A DNA stretch of 57,284 nt from UMGS1601 sp964617585 (GCA_964617585.1 CAZTXS010000009.1:1-57284), one strand, 5' to 3'. Shown: positions 1-9,190, numbered from the stretch's first letter. A program made the numbers and translations. Notes: generated from the sequence alone by a model not told the origin.

Positions 1-2
1 GG

Positions 3-203
3 GCATACAACGCCAGCTTTGAACGAGTCTGCCTGTCCCGCTACCTGTCTGACCTTGGTGTATCTCTTGACCCCTTCCATGATCGCCACCCGCTCTCACA
101 GGAATGCGCAAGATTCCTAAGCCCTGAATCCTGGCGGTGTTCGATGGTATGGGCGGCGACGAGGGGACTGCCGCTCTCGCTGGAGGGCGTAGGTACTGTC
201 CTA
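3..203 (+). pseudogene. Phage/ICE-type DNA polymerase fragment
   Basis: Reading codons from base 3 gives an uninterrupted stretch containing AYNASFERVCLSRYL, ESWRCSMVWAA and GLPLSLEGVGTVL. From family knowledge this is the exonuclease/N-terminal part of the family A DNA polymerases of Clostridial phages and integrative elements, where the same motifs occur in this order. The gene enters from outside the window. After base 203 the family-like sequence stops, six unrelated codons follow, and there is a stop at 219-221, so the polymerase is truncated. At the same point a serine recombinase tail begins in another frame. I read this as a deletion or recombination scar inside a mobile element. Confidence 0.65.
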
Positions 204-388
204 CAGATTTACAGGAACTGAATGCGGAAATCATCCGAGAGTTTGTGGAGAAGCTTTACGTTTACAACGCCGAGCGTACGCCTACCGGGAGACGGACTCA
301 AAAGGTCAAAATTATCTGGAATTGCATAGGCGAATTCAAACCGTCACGGTGCAAAAACGCTGAAGAAAACAATGAAAAATCGGCATAG
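203..388 (+). pseudogene. C-terminal remnant of a large serine recombinase (DUF4368-like)
   Basis: The frame reads TDLQELNAEIIREFVEK, then VYNAER, then VKIIWNCIGEFKP and stops at 388. This matches the C-terminal DUF4368 region of TnpX-like large serine recombinases, which usually lie at the end of conjugative elements. The resolvase catalytic domain and zinc/coiled-coil regions are missing. An ATG at 137 opens the frame, but codons 137-202 are just another frame of the polymerase fragment, so no real protein is likely. It is followed at once by a terminator, and then by ordinary chromosomal genes on the opposite strand, so the element end probably lies at about 420-470. Confidence 0.65.
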
Positions 389-419
389 CGGACGGATGCC
401 AACCATGCCGATTTTCTTA
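376..419 (+). terminator. Terminator after the recombinase remnant
   Basis: An 11-bp perfect inverted repeat, AAAATCGGCAT (376-386) and ATGCCGATTTT (405-415), overlaps the recombinase stop. The A-rich left side and T-rich right side make it potentially bidirectional. Confidence 0.65.
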
Positions 420-472
420 GAAAATTATCAAATCCCTATTGTGCCCCCTTAAGAGAGCGTTTATCTTAAATA

Positions 473-2266
473 TTATGCATAATACTGAGCCTGGGCATTC
501 CACATTTTATAATATATGCCGTTTTTATTTTTAATTAGCTCGTCGTGCGTTCCGTACTCGGCAATGTTATTTTCGCTGAACACTGCTATCCTGTCGCAGA
601 ATTTACAGCTCGAAAGCCTGTGCGAAATATAAATTGCAGTTTTGTTTTCTACAAAACCGTTGAACTGTCTGTATATATCATACTCGGCAATCGGGTCAAG
701 CGCCGCCGTCGGCTCGTCTAAAATAACTATAGGCGAATCTTTGTATAAAGCTCTGGCTATACTCATTTTTTGCTGTTCTCCGCCCGACGGCTCTATTCCG
801 CTATTATCAAACTGCCTGAATAAAAGCGTATCTATTCCGTTTTCCAGAGAATTTATCTTATTCTCAAGACCGACTTTATCACACAGCGCTTTTACCTTAG
901 CGTCGTCAGGGTTCTCGCTTATCGCTATATTTTCTTTAATGGTGAAAGAGAAAAGCTTGAAATCCTGAAATACCACCGAAAAAAGTTTTGAATACTCATT
1001 AAAATCATAGCTGTTTATGTTTTTACCGTCAATAAGTATTTCGCCTTTATCAACCTTATACAATCTGCAAAGAAGCTTTATAAACGTGGTCTTTCCCGCT
1101 CCGTTTAAACCGACTATCGAAAGCTTCTCACCTTTGTTTATCTTTATGTTTACCCCTTTAAGAACATATTTATCCGTTCTTGGGTACTTAAACCAAACGT
1201 CCCTGAATTCTATAACATGGTCGCCTTTCTCCTCTATCGAGGAGCTTCCGAAAGCAGAATCGGTCTTGATTCCCATAAAGTCAACATAATTATAAAGATA
1301 TGACGAAACCATAAAGAATTGCTGAGCCGACTGAAGAATAGAAATCATACTGTTTGTAAATTGAGTTGCGGCGGATGCATACATTGTAAAATTACCGATT
1401 GTGATAATCTTCTTTATTGCCATCGCTCCCAAAATACCGTACATTCCTACATTATTGACAGTTGTTAAAATGGATGAAAATGCTGATAAAACTGCCATTT
1501 TATCGTTCCCTACTCTTATAACTTCAATAAACTCATCTGCAACCTCATTACAGTTATTAATCAGCATATCAGACGCATTATAAAGTCTTACATCCTTTCC
1601 GTATTTAAAATCAGAAACCTGCCAGAAGTTATAGTTTAGCTTTCTGTCTAAAATCGCTGTGTCTTCATTCTGTTTTTTCTCAATGCTGTTTGACTTTTGG
1701 GTAATAAAGAAGTTTAAAATCAACACTGCCATAGCTAACAATATTATCCATATTGAACCTGTGAATAAAATGAATCCTGTTGAGAGGATTGATAAAACAC
1801 CTGAAATAATACCTGTGAAAGAACTCATAAAAGCGTCTACTCCGCCATACCAATTGAGTCCGGTCTGTGCTTTTGACGCTAAATCAAGTATTTTAGGATC
1901 TTCCGTCAGGTCAAAATCCATTTCCGCACATTTCTGCTTATGCTGCATCTCGAAATATCTGTTGAACTCGTCAACCTTTTTCTGATATGTCTGTGTGCAA
2001 ATGGAATCCAACGCCATAACCGCAATATACCCTATTACAAAAGCAAACGTTATATAAAACATTCTTTTTAAATCCCTGCCCGACTGAAACTCGTCAATCA
2101 AAAGCTTGGGCAGAAACACGATAAAAAGCGGATAAATTGATCTCATAACTGCGGCGATAAGATTAAACATAATATAGCTTTTAAAATTCTTCCATATCAC
2201 ATTATAAAAATATTTTAATGTGACAAAAGCCTTTTTAAACTCTGTGTTTTTATTTTTCTTACTCAA
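473..2266 (-). CDS. ABC exporter half-transporter, subunit 2
   Basis: This is a half-size ABC exporter of 597 residues: an N-terminal six-helix membrane domain (about 1-330) followed by a nucleotide-binding domain. It shows Walker A GLNGAGKTT, signature PSGGEQQKMSIARAL, Walker B VILDEPTAALDP and the H-loop ISHRL, so the ATPase looks intact. I chose a TTG start at 2266: GAGGTGG lies 6 nt upstream, and the codon overlaps the stop of the upstream transporter (TTGAGTAA arrangement). An ATG at 2344 would give 26 extra lysine/arginine-rich residues read inside the neighbour. Coupled translation with the next gene implies a heterodimer. The substrate cannot be told from sequence; peptide, lipid or drug export are all possible. 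Confidence 0.85.
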   Translation of the reverse strand: MSKKNKNTEFKKAFVTLKYFYNVIWKNFKSYIMFNLIAAVMRSIYPLFIVFLPKLLIDEFQSGRDLKRMFYITFAFVIGYIAVMALDSICTQTYQKKVDEFNRYFEMQHKQKCAEMDFDLTEDPKILDLASKAQTGLNWYGGVDAFMSSFTGIISGVLSILSTGFILFTGSIWIILLAMAVLILNFFITQKSNSIEKKQNEDTAILDRKLNYNFWQVSDFKYGKDVRLYNASDMLINNCNEVADEFIEVIRVGNDKMAVLSAFSSILTTVNNVGMYGILGAMAIKKIITIGNFTMYASAATQFTNSMISILQSAQQFFMVSSYLYNYVDFMGIKTDSAFGSSSIEEKGDHVIEFRDVWFKYPRTDKYVLKGVNIKINKGEKLSIVGLNGAGKTTFIKLLCRLYKVDKGEILIDGKNINSYDFNEYSKLFSVVFQDFKLFSFTIKENIAISENPDDAKVKALCDKVGLENKINSLENGIDTLLFRQFDNSGIEPSGGEQQKMSIARALYKDSPIVILDEPTAALDPIAEYDIYRQFNGFVENKTAIYISHRLSSCKFCDRIAVFSENNIAEYGTHDELIKNKNGIYYKMWNAQAQYYA

Positions 2267-4124
2267 CAAAAGCCACCTCGCCTTCAAAAGCTTCAATTTC
2301 TTTTTTCTTCTGTTCCTCCTTGTAATACTGAGCCTGAACTTCAAACAACCGGGCGTAAGCTCCTCCGCTTTTCAACAGAGAATCATGCGTTCCGTATTCT
2401 ATTAGCTGCCCGTTTTCAAACATTGCGATGTTGTTGCAGAATCTTGTCGAAGAAAGCCTATGCGATATGTAAACAGCACTTTTACCCTTTATAATATTGT
2501 TAAATGATTGATAAAGCTCATATTCGGCAATCGGATCCAGAGCGGCAGTCGGCTCATCTAAAAGAACGATAGGCGCATCTTTGTATAAAGCTTTTGCAAG
2601 CGACAGTTTTTGCTTTTCTCCGCCTGAAAAATCAATTCCTTCTTCATATATAACCTTAGTCATCTGTGTCTTTAATCCGTCTTTCAGAGATTTGAATTTT
2701 TCTTTCAGTCCCGATGAGTTCAAGCAATTTACCGCTTTTTGTTCGTCTACATTACGGTAGGAGCTCATTGCAACATTCTCACCCAAATTCAGAGCAAACA
2801 TTTCAACGTTCTGGAACACAGGACTGAATATCTTAAAATACTCTTGTCGGTCGTATTCTCTTACATCAACGCCGTTTAATAAAATCTGTCCCTCAGTAAC
2901 ATCATATATTCTGCACAGTAGCTTAATAAATGTACTTTTGCCTGCTCCGTTTAGCCCAACAACGGCAAGCGATTTTCCGGGCGTCAGCTTTAAATTGAGA
3001 TTCTTTAATGCATATGTTTCCTGTCCGAAATATTTAAAAGATACATTTTTAAACTCAATCTCATAAGTATCAGCTTTAGGTATAGTCTTAGCATTATTAG
3101 ATACATCATTTGAAGAATCATCATCAACAAAGCTTCTGTAGTCGTCAATTTCTAAAGAACGATGCTTCATTTCCGAATACTCAACAAACGCATATCTAAA
3201 ATATTTTGTATAATTATCCATGGTTGTAGCGTATAAAACGAAATTTCCAAGCTCAAGATTTCCCTGAACAAGTGCATATATCAAATATCCGTACTGAAAA
3301 AGGGTTTCCAGAAAGGTAACTGCATAGTTCTTCATTTCCCACTTAAGCCATCTGTTCTTATGACCTAAGAAAAGCTTGTGAGCCTGAGCGTTAGTCGATT
3401 TATGCTTACTCCTTAAAAAGGAACGCATATTGTAAATTCGTATATCCTTAGCGTATGAAAAATCGCTTTGAACCTGACCTAAATATCTTATTTTTCGATA
3501 AAAAGGAGCCATATTGTCCCAACAGACTTTTTTATCTACAACCTTTGTTTTTGCGTTCATATACCCTTTAAAAAGTCCTGTTGCCGTAAAAATAATAAGT
3601 AAAAACGGGTTGAGCGTAAAAATAATAACTGCGGAAACTACAACATTTGCTGCTGCACCCATAAAACCTAGAGAATCACATAAAAATCCCGCTGAGCCTC
3701 CCCAGTCGGCAGATTTCTTTGCTTTTTCTGCTTTATCGAGCATTTCCGGTCTTTCAAGATACTCATATCTCATTGTCATCATCTTTTTATTATATCTTGT
3801 CACAAATTTAAAGGTTATAAAGTGAGCCCTCGGCCACCACAGATAATTCAAACCGCCGGCTCCGAAACCTGTTATGGCACTTAAAATGCCGGCTATGGCA
3901 ACTGTAGTAAATAATGTGCTTAGAGAAACACCCTTTACAACATCGTCAATAATAAACTTTGATGTAAAGCTCCAGATATACTGAAATAGTATTCGTGAAA
4001 CTATTAACAAAAAAGTAAGAATCAACAGCGATTTTTTAAACAGCCAAGCATACTTGTATACATATACAAAATTTGATACTAATGAATGCTCTTTCACATT
4101 AGTTATTTTGTCTTTTTTACTCAT
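2259..4124 (-). CDS. ABC exporter half-transporter, subunit 1
   Basis: The first gene of the exporter pair, 621 residues. It has a membrane domain to about residue 340 and a C-terminal ATPase with GLNGAGKST (Walker A), DFSGGEKQKLSLAKAL (signature), VLLDEPTAALDP (Walker B) and ISHRLS (H-loop). The start is the ATG at 4124, with GGAGG 5 nt upstream; a TTG at 4136 lies inside the ribosome site. It overlaps subunit 2 by 8 nt, typical of translationally coupled heterodimeric exporters. A perfect 12-bp inverted repeat lies just upstream and may control it. No precursor peptide or modification enzyme is adjacent, so a role in bacteriocin export is not supported here. Confidence 0.87.
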   Translation of the reverse strand: MSKKDKITNVKEHSLVSNFVYVYKYAWLFKKSLLILTFLLIVSRILFQYIWSFTSKFIIDDVVKGVSLSTLFTTVAIAGILSAITGFGAGGLNYLWWPRAHFITFKFVTRYNKKMMTMRYEYLERPEMLDKAEKAKKSADWGGSAGFLCDSLGFMGAAANVVVSAVIIFTLNPFLLIIFTATGLFKGYMNAKTKVVDKKVCWDNMAPFYRKIRYLGQVQSDFSYAKDIRIYNMRSFLRSKHKSTNAQAHKLFLGHKNRWLKWEMKNYAVTFLETLFQYGYLIYALVQGNLELGNFVLYATTMDNYTKYFRYAFVEYSEMKHRSLEIDDYRSFVDDDSSNDVSNNAKTIPKADTYEIEFKNVSFKYFGQETYALKNLNLKLTPGKSLAVVGLNGAGKSTFIKLLCRIYDVTEGQILLNGVDVREYDRQEYFKIFSPVFQNVEMFALNLGENVAMSSYRNVDEQKAVNCLNSSGLKEKFKSLKDGLKTQMTKVIYEEGIDFSGGEKQKLSLAKALYKDAPIVLLDEPTAALDPIAEYELYQSFNNIIKGKSAVYISHRLSSTRFCNNIAMFENGQLIEYGTHDSLLKSGGAYARLFEVQAQYYKEEQKKKEIEAFEGEVAFVE

Positions 4125-4141
4125 ATAGTCCTCCAATTGTT

Positions 4142-4173
4142 TTTTAAAATCTATTGTTATTTAGATTTTAAAA
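4142..4173. promoter_or_regulatory. Perfect inverted repeat upstream of the ABC exporters
   Basis: TTTTAAAATCTA (4142-4153) and TAGATTTTAAAA (4162-4173) are perfect 12-bp arms with an 8-bp spacer. The repeat sits 18 nt before the exporter start. It could be an operator for a dimeric regulator or a 5' UTR hairpin. No regulator gene is adjacent. Confidence 0.45.
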
Positions 4174-4252
4174 TTACCAAATAAACATCCTCCTGATGCA
4201 TGATTTAACTGTCATTGACAAAACCCCTTTTTCATTTTAATTGCTATAAAAC

Positions 4253-4288
4253 AAAAAATGCACAGGACATATTAATCCTATGCATTCC
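4253..4288 (-). terminator. Terminator of the ispH-S1 transcript
   Basis: Read on the minus strand, AATGCATAGGA and TCCTGTGCATT form an 11-bp stem (one G-U pair) followed by a run of T. It lies 30 nt after the ispH-S1 stop and separates that transcript from the ABC exporters. Confidence 0.75.
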
Positions 4289-4317
4289 TGACTTAAATTA
4301 AACCGCAAAAGTTATAC

Positions 4318-6483
4318 TTATTCAACTGATTCTTTTGTGTCTTCAGCAGCTTCCTCAGCTTTTTCCTCTGTATCTTCAACAGTTTCTTCAGCTGATTCAT
4401 CAACTACTGCTTCTTCAGTCGTTTCCTCAGCCTCATCTGCTTCAGCTTCAGCATCAGTATTCTCAGTTGAGTAAACAACCTCTGAGCCGGATTCTTCTGC
4501 TGCATCCACTTCGGCTGCCTTTTCCTCTTTCTCAGGCTTTTCCTCCTCAGGAAGCAACGCTCTCATAGACAAGCTTACTCTCTTCTTCTCGTTGTCAATC
4601 TCAGTAATCTTAACCTCAACCTCTTGTCCGATGCTTAAAATATCAGCAACGTTGTCAACTCTTTGATTGGCAATCTGAGAAATATGAATAAGCCCGTCAA
4701 TTCCCTCAATAATCTGAGCAAATGCGCCAAAAGAAGTAATAGACACAATCTTAACTGTAATAACTTGTCCCACACCGTAATTTTTATCAAAAATTGTCCA
4801 AGGATTATCTTCTTCCTTTTTATATACAAGAGAAATCTTCTCGGCTTCCTTATCAATATCCTTGATAGTAACCTCAATCTCATCGCCTACTGAAAGAACG
4901 TCAGACGGATGAGCGATTCTCTTCCATGAAATATCAGGCTTTCTTACAAGACCGTCCACGCCGCCTAAATCAACAAAAGCGCCGTAATCGGTAATTGACT
5001 TAACCTTTCCTGTTACAGTCTTACCGACCTCTGCGTTTGCAAAGAATTCAGCCTTTTCCGCCGCTCTCTTTTCGTTTTCAATAATCTTTATCGAACCGAC
5101 AGCTCTCTGTCTTTTCGGATCAATATCGATAATTTTAAAACTAACAGTATTATTCAGCAAGTCGTTAAGATTATCGTCACGTCTTGCCGTAGCCTGTGAA
5201 GCAGGAATAAACACCTTAAAGCCCTTTGTTGAAACCAAAATTCCGCCCTTAACGACGTTCGTTACAACTCCGGTCAGAACAGCGTCTTCTTCCTTGGCCT
5301 TTGAAACCGTTTCAAAGGCGACCATAGCGTCAACTCTTTTCTTAGAAAGGGTGTCAACCCCGTCCTGATCGTTGGTTTTCAACACGATAACTTCAATCTC
5401 ATCTCCGACAGAAACAAGCTCGTCGGGCGTTTTTGAAGAATCATCGGAAAGCTCTGACGCAGGTATAACGCCCGTATGCTTAGTACCAATGTCTACTAAA
5501 ACTTCTGTCTTATTTACAGCGGTTATGTAACCGGTTAACTTTGCTCCTATATATATTTTTTTCAAAGACTGCTCAATAGCTTCTTCAAAATTGAATTCCT
5601 CTTCTTTGTTCTCTTTGTTCTCTTTGTTCTCGAGAATCTCACTCATGGTTTGTTCTACCTCCTTGATAATGTACGCCGGCGTCGAAGCCCCGGCAGAAAT
5701 ACCTAAATAATGCACCCCGTCAAAATCAAAATCATAAAGCTCGTCCGCACTCTCAACAAGATAACACGGGCAATGCTCAGAGCATATTGCCTTTAGCTTC
5801 AAAGTGTTAGAGCTATGGCGACCGCCGACTATAATCATTTTATCAGATTCAGCAGCAATTCTTACCGCTTCTTCCTGGCGTTTTGACGTAGCGTCACATA
5901 TAGTGTCAAAAATTAATGCGGATTTTCTGTTGGTTTTGATGTATTCCTTGCACTTTTCCCAAAGCTGTTTGTTGAAAGTGGTCTGTGAAACAATAATTAT
6001 ATTCTCATTACTAATATTTGAGAGAATATCCTTTAATTCTTCAATACCTGAAAATACATAGCAGTCGTTCTCACAATGTCCGCTTATACCTATGACCTCA
6101 GGATGCGCCCTGTCGCCTGCAATTAAAACGGCAAATCCTTCCTTAGATTTCTCATTAACAATTTTATGAATCCTTGAAACAAACGGACAGGTAGCGTCGA
6201 CAACATTAACAGAAAGCCTGTCAAGCTTTTCATATACCTCCGCCGAAACCCCGTGCGAACGTATTATGACAGTCTGACCGCTTTTAATCTCACTAATGTC
6301 CTGAACAACACTGACACCTTTGCTCTCAAGATCAGAAACAACGCTCTGATTATGAATTATCGGTCCTAATGTGACAACATTATTGTGGCTATTTAAATTA
6401 TTATACACTATTTTAACAGCTCTGTCTACACCAAAACAAAAGCCTGCGCTGTCTGCAACTAAAATTTTACACTTTATTAACAT
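4318..6483 (-). CDS. ispH: HMBPP reductase (IspH) fused to four S1 RNA-binding domains
   Basis: A two-part protein of 721 residues. Residues 1-283 are 4-hydroxy-3-methylbut-2-enyl diphosphate reductase, the last step of the MEP isoprenoid pathway. The three cysteines that hold the [4Fe-4S] cluster are Cys16 (AGFCFGVDRA), Cys99 (DATCPF) and Cys196 (DTICDATSKRQ). A linker with repeated ENK follows. Then come four OB-fold S1 domains (about 311-383, 400-470, 483-552, 568-645), the third and fourth being most canonical (GAFVDLGGVDGL, GAFAQIIEGIDGLIH). The tail after about 650 is very acidic. Such IspH-S1 fusions are known in some Clostridia and may stand in for ribosomal protein S1. The start has GGAGG 5 nt upstream. 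The upstream neighbour is the Cmk-PlsC fusion, 20 nt away. Confidence 0.92.
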   Translation of the reverse strand: MLIKCKILVADSAGFCFGVDRAVKIVYNNLNSHNNVVTLGPIIHNQSVVSDLESKGVSVVQDISEIKSGQTVIIRSHGVSAEVYEKLDRLSVNVVDATCPFVSRIHKIVNEKSKEGFAVLIAGDRAHPEVIGISGHCENDCYVFSGIEELKDILSNISNENIIIVSQTTFNKQLWEKCKEYIKTNRKSALIFDTICDATSKRQEEAVRIAAESDKMIIVGGRHSSNTLKLKAICSEHCPCYLVESADELYDFDFDGVHYLGISAGASTPAYIIKEVEQTMSEILENKENKENKEEEFNFEEAIEQSLKKIYIGAKLTGYITAVNKTEVLVDIGTKHTGVIPASELSDDSSKTPDELVSVGDEIEVIVLKTNDQDGVDTLSKKRVDAMVAFETVSKAKEEDAVLTGVVTNVVKGGILVSTKGFKVFIPASQATARRDDNLNDLLNNTVSFKIIDIDPKRQRAVGSIKIIENEKRAAEKAEFFANAEVGKTVTGKVKSITDYGAFVDLGGVDGLVRKPDISWKRIAHPSDVLSVGDEIEVTIKDIDKEAEKISLVYKKEEDNPWTIFDKNYGVGQVITVKIVSITSFGAFAQIIEGIDGLIHISQIANQRVDNVADILSIGQEVEVKITEIDNEKKRVSLSMRALLPEEEKPEKEEKAAEVDAAEESGSEVVYSTENTDAEAEADEAEETTEEAVVDESAEETVEDTEEKAEEAAEDTKESVE

Positions 6484-6503
6484 TTAGACCTCCGGCAAAA
6501 TCG

Positions 6504-7922
6504 TCAACTTTCAGAAACGTTATTTATGTATGGATTATCGGTTTCAACCAAATCGACAACAGCGTTCATAATAGTTGTTTTAAGCTTCTTCAGTTCTCTT
6601 GGACTTGTATCTGCTATATTTAATTCTTCAGGCGAGATAGCCTTTCCAAACTTTACAGCTACCTTTTTTCTGAATTTAAGTCTGCCCTCAAAAACAATAC
6701 CTACCGGAATTACCGGAACCTGAGCTATTGCCGCAACTAAAGCTACTCCCGTTTTTCCTTTTCCTACTCTTCCGTCCTTTGAGCGAGTTCCCTCCGGGAA
6801 AATAACAAGATTATAGCCTTTGTTAAGTCGTTCAAGCGATTTATCTATTGCCGAGGTATCACCCTTTCCTCTTGTGACGGGAAAAGCTCCTAAAGCTTTT
6901 ATAAGCCATGCGAATAAAATATTCCGCTGAAAAAGCTCCTCCTTAGCCATAAATGAAAACGGAACTCTTGTAGGCAGCGATATAAAAACCGGATCGGCGA
7001 AGCTGCGGTGATTGCTGGCGAATATATATGAACCGTCCCTTGGGATATTCTCTTTCCCGATAAATTTTATATTATAGAAAATGTGATATGCCGCAAAAAC
7101 AATGTATCTCGCAATAGTGTACCAAAACATTTTAAAATGAGGCAGTCTGCTGCCTCTGTCAACAGGATTAATCTGCGGCAGTTCTCTTGAAAAGCCTCTT
7201 TCCACTTTTTTTGTATCGGAAGCTGTATTTTTGTTATTTTTATTATCCGTGTTTTTTTTTAGCTGTGAAACTATAGCGCTGCAAACAGCTTCAACCGATT
7301 CGTTTAAATTAAGGTTTGTTGTATCAACTTCTATTGCGTCATCGGCTTTTTTCAGCGGAGCTATTTCTCTGTGCATATCGTTATAGTCACGCTGTTTAAT
7401 ATCCTCAAGAACCTCTTGATACGTTGAGTTATCTCCTTTTGCCTGAAGCTCTTTAAATCTTCTGTCGGCACGTTTTTCAGCAGAAGCGGTAAGAAAAATC
7501 TTGACGTCTGCATTTGGCAGCACAACCGTTCCTATATCTCTTCCGTCCATAATTATATTGTTTTCTTTTGCTATATTCTGCTGAAGGTCAAAAAGAAACT
7601 CTCTGACGGCGGGAACGGCGGAAACTTTAGAAGCGCACATTGAAATTTCAGGCGTTCTGATTTTATCAGAAACGTCCTCGCCGCATAGCAATACCCTTTG
7701 AGAACCCTCGACATATGCAAGCTTCAAATCTATATTTTTCAGTTCTGACAAAATACTATCGGTGTTATCTGAATCAACTTTATGTTCAGTTAAATACAAA
7801 GCTACAGAACGATAAAGCGCTCCCGTATCGACATAAACATATTCCAGCTTTCTTGCAATTTCCTTCGCTATAGTTGATTTACCTGCTCCTGACGGACCGT
7901 CCAATGCAATATTTATACTCAT
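6504..7922 (-). CDS. cmk: Cytidylate kinase fused to 1-acylglycerol-3-phosphate acyltransferase
   Basis: A fusion of 472 residues. Residues 1-222 are CMP/dCMP kinase: P-loop GPSGAGKST (9-17), VDTGALYR and MDGRDIGTVVLPNADVK. After a lysine/asparagine-rich linker (about 223-262), residues 263-472 are a PlsC-type acyltransferase with HRSFAD (305-310, the HX4D catalytic motif) and FPEGTR (375-380). The first half makes CDP/dCDP; the second makes phosphatidic acid, whose next step uses CTP. Both halves keep their catalytic motifs. I chose the ATG at 7922, with GGAGGG 5 nt upstream, over a start 15 nt earlier. It lies between a flavoprotein (24 nt) and ispH-S1 (20 nt), in one apparent operon. Confidence 0.9.
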   Translation of the reverse strand: MSINIALDGPSGAGKSTIAKEIARKLEYVYVDTGALYRSVALYLTEHKVDSDNTDSILSELKNIDLKLAYVEGSQRVLLCGEDVSDKIRTPEISMCASKVSAVPAVREFLFDLQQNIAKENNIIMDGRDIGTVVLPNADVKIFLTASAEKRADRRFKELQAKGDNSTYQEVLEDIKQRDYNDMHREIAPLKKADDAIEVDTTNLNLNESVEAVCSAIVSQLKKNTDNKNNKNTASDTKKVERGFSRELPQINPVDRGSRLPHFKMFWYTIARYIVFAAYHIFYNIKFIGKENIPRDGSYIFASNHRSFADPVFISLPTRVPFSFMAKEELFQRNILFAWLIKALGAFPVTRGKGDTSAIDKSLERLNKGYNLVIFPEGTRSKDGRVGKGKTGVALVAAIAQVPVIPVGIVFEGRLKFRKKVAVKFGKAISPEELNIADTSPRELKKLKTTIMNAVVDLVETDNPYINNVSES

Positions 7923-7946
7923 AATAACCCTCCACAATACTGAAAT

Positions 7947-9173
7947 TTAAATGTTCTGTGCGGCAAGATTTGCCGTTGAAAAAGCAATCTGAAGATTAAA
8001 GCCTCCCGTATAAGCGTCAACGTCAATAACTTCTCCTATAAAATAAAGTCCGGAAACAAGCTTTGACTCCATACTGCCCGGCTCAATTTCCTTCACGCTT
8101 ATTCCGCCCCTTGTGATGACTGCTTCATCGACGGGTCTGAAATTTTTTATATCAATTCTGAAATTCTTTAAAAGAAGAATCAAATTTTTCCTTTGTTCTT
8201 TTGATATATTATTCACTTTTTCATCGCCTTTGATTCCTGATAATTCAATTATAACAGGAATCAATTTCACCGGCAGCAGCTTTTTCAAGGCATTAGAGAA
8301 ATCTCTGTTAGGATTTTCAGAAAAATCTCTGAGAATTCGTTTATCCAGAGCCTGTTCGTCAAGACCGGGTTTTAAATCTATCAATATATAATAACCTTTA
8401 TCTGCGACGTCAATATGAGCGCTTGCCGAAAGAACAAGCGGACCTGAAATTCCGAAATGTGTGAACAGCATCTCGCCAAGCTCTGAAAACAACGGCTTTT
8501 TTTTACACTTTTCAAACAAGCTCAAAGTTACATTGCGAAGCGACAATCCCATAAGCTCTTTATAACAAGCCTGCTTTATTTCCAGCGGAACCAATGACGG
8601 CTTGATTTCACTAACAGTATGTCCGACTGAAGCGGCAAGCTTATATCCATCGCCCGTCGAACCTGTTTTCGGATATGATTTTCCTCCTGTAGCTATTATA
8701 ACGTTATCTGAAAAATAATCGCCGCTTCTGCATTTTACCCCTGCTGTTTTTCCCGCCTTTAAAATAATAGCCTCCGCTTTATCATTTATTGTTTCAACTC
8801 CGAGCTTTTTTATTTTATAAGTCAATGCGTTTACAATATCACTTGATTTATCGCTTTTCGGGAAAACCCTGTTCCCTCTCTCGGTCTTTAAAGGAACTCC
8901 CAGTTCTTCAAAAAACCTCATAGTATCATACGGTGAGAACGAATACAAAGCGCTGTACAAAAACTTAGCGTTCCTCGGAACATTTTTCAGTACCGTTTCA
9001 ACATCACAGTTATTGGTTAAATTACATCTGCCTTTTCCTGTGATAAGAAGCTTCTTGCCTAAGGTCTTGTTTTTCTCTAAAATTAAGACTGACTTTCCCT
9101 TTTGGGCAAGAAGTACAGAGCAAAACATTCCTGCCGCTCCTCCGCCGATTATTATAGCGTCATACTTTTTCAT
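7947..9173 (-). CDS. NAD(P)/FAD-dependent oxidoreductase, HI0933/YhiN family
   Basis: The 408-residue protein begins with a Rossmann FAD-binding motif (AIIIGGGAAGMFC). It carries the family marks GKGRCNLTNN, GGKSYPKTGSTGDGY and a C-terminal GLYFIGEVIDVDAYTGGFNLQIAFSTA, typical of the HI0933-like flavoproteins (also annotated as aminoacetone oxidase family). The true reaction is not established for most members. In many Clostridia it sits beside cmk, plsC and ispH, as here. The ribosome site is weak (AGAG). It lies 17 nt after the RpiR regulator and 24 nt before cmk-plsC. Confidence 0.87.
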   Translation of the reverse strand: MKKYDAIIIGGGAAGMFCSVLLAQKGKSVLILEKNKTLGKKLLITGKGRCNLTNNCDVETVLKNVPRNAKFLYSALYSFSPYDTMRFFEELGVPLKTERGNRVFPKSDKSSDIVNALTYKIKKLGVETINDKAEAIILKAGKTAGVKCRSGDYFSDNVIIATGGKSYPKTGSTGDGYKLAASVGHTVSEIKPSLVPLEIKQACYKELMGLSLRNVTLSLFEKCKKKPLFSELGEMLFTHFGISGPLVLSASAHIDVADKGYYILIDLKPGLDEQALDKRILRDFSENPNRDFSNALKKLLPVKLIPVIIELSGIKGDEKVNNISKEQRKNLILLLKNFRIDIKNFRPVDEAVITRGGISVKEIEPGSMESKLVSGLYFIGEVIDVDAYTGGFNLQIAFSTANLAAQNI

Positions 9174-9190
9174 TTATTACTCTTTCTGAT

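Noticed and set aside
137..202. The ATG at 137 as the start of a small protein
   Set aside because: These codons are an out-of-frame reading of the polymerase fragment; only the part after about 203 resembles a recombinase.
2266..2344. Upstream ATG at 2344 for the second ABC subunit
   Set aside because: It adds 26 basic residues read in another frame of the first subunit, and has no ribosome site; the TTG at 2266 does.
4157..4201. A 14-codon leader peptide (MHQEDVYLVILKSK) upstream of the ABC exporters
   Set aside because: No ribosome-binding site precedes it and it runs through the palindrome; no attenuator follows.
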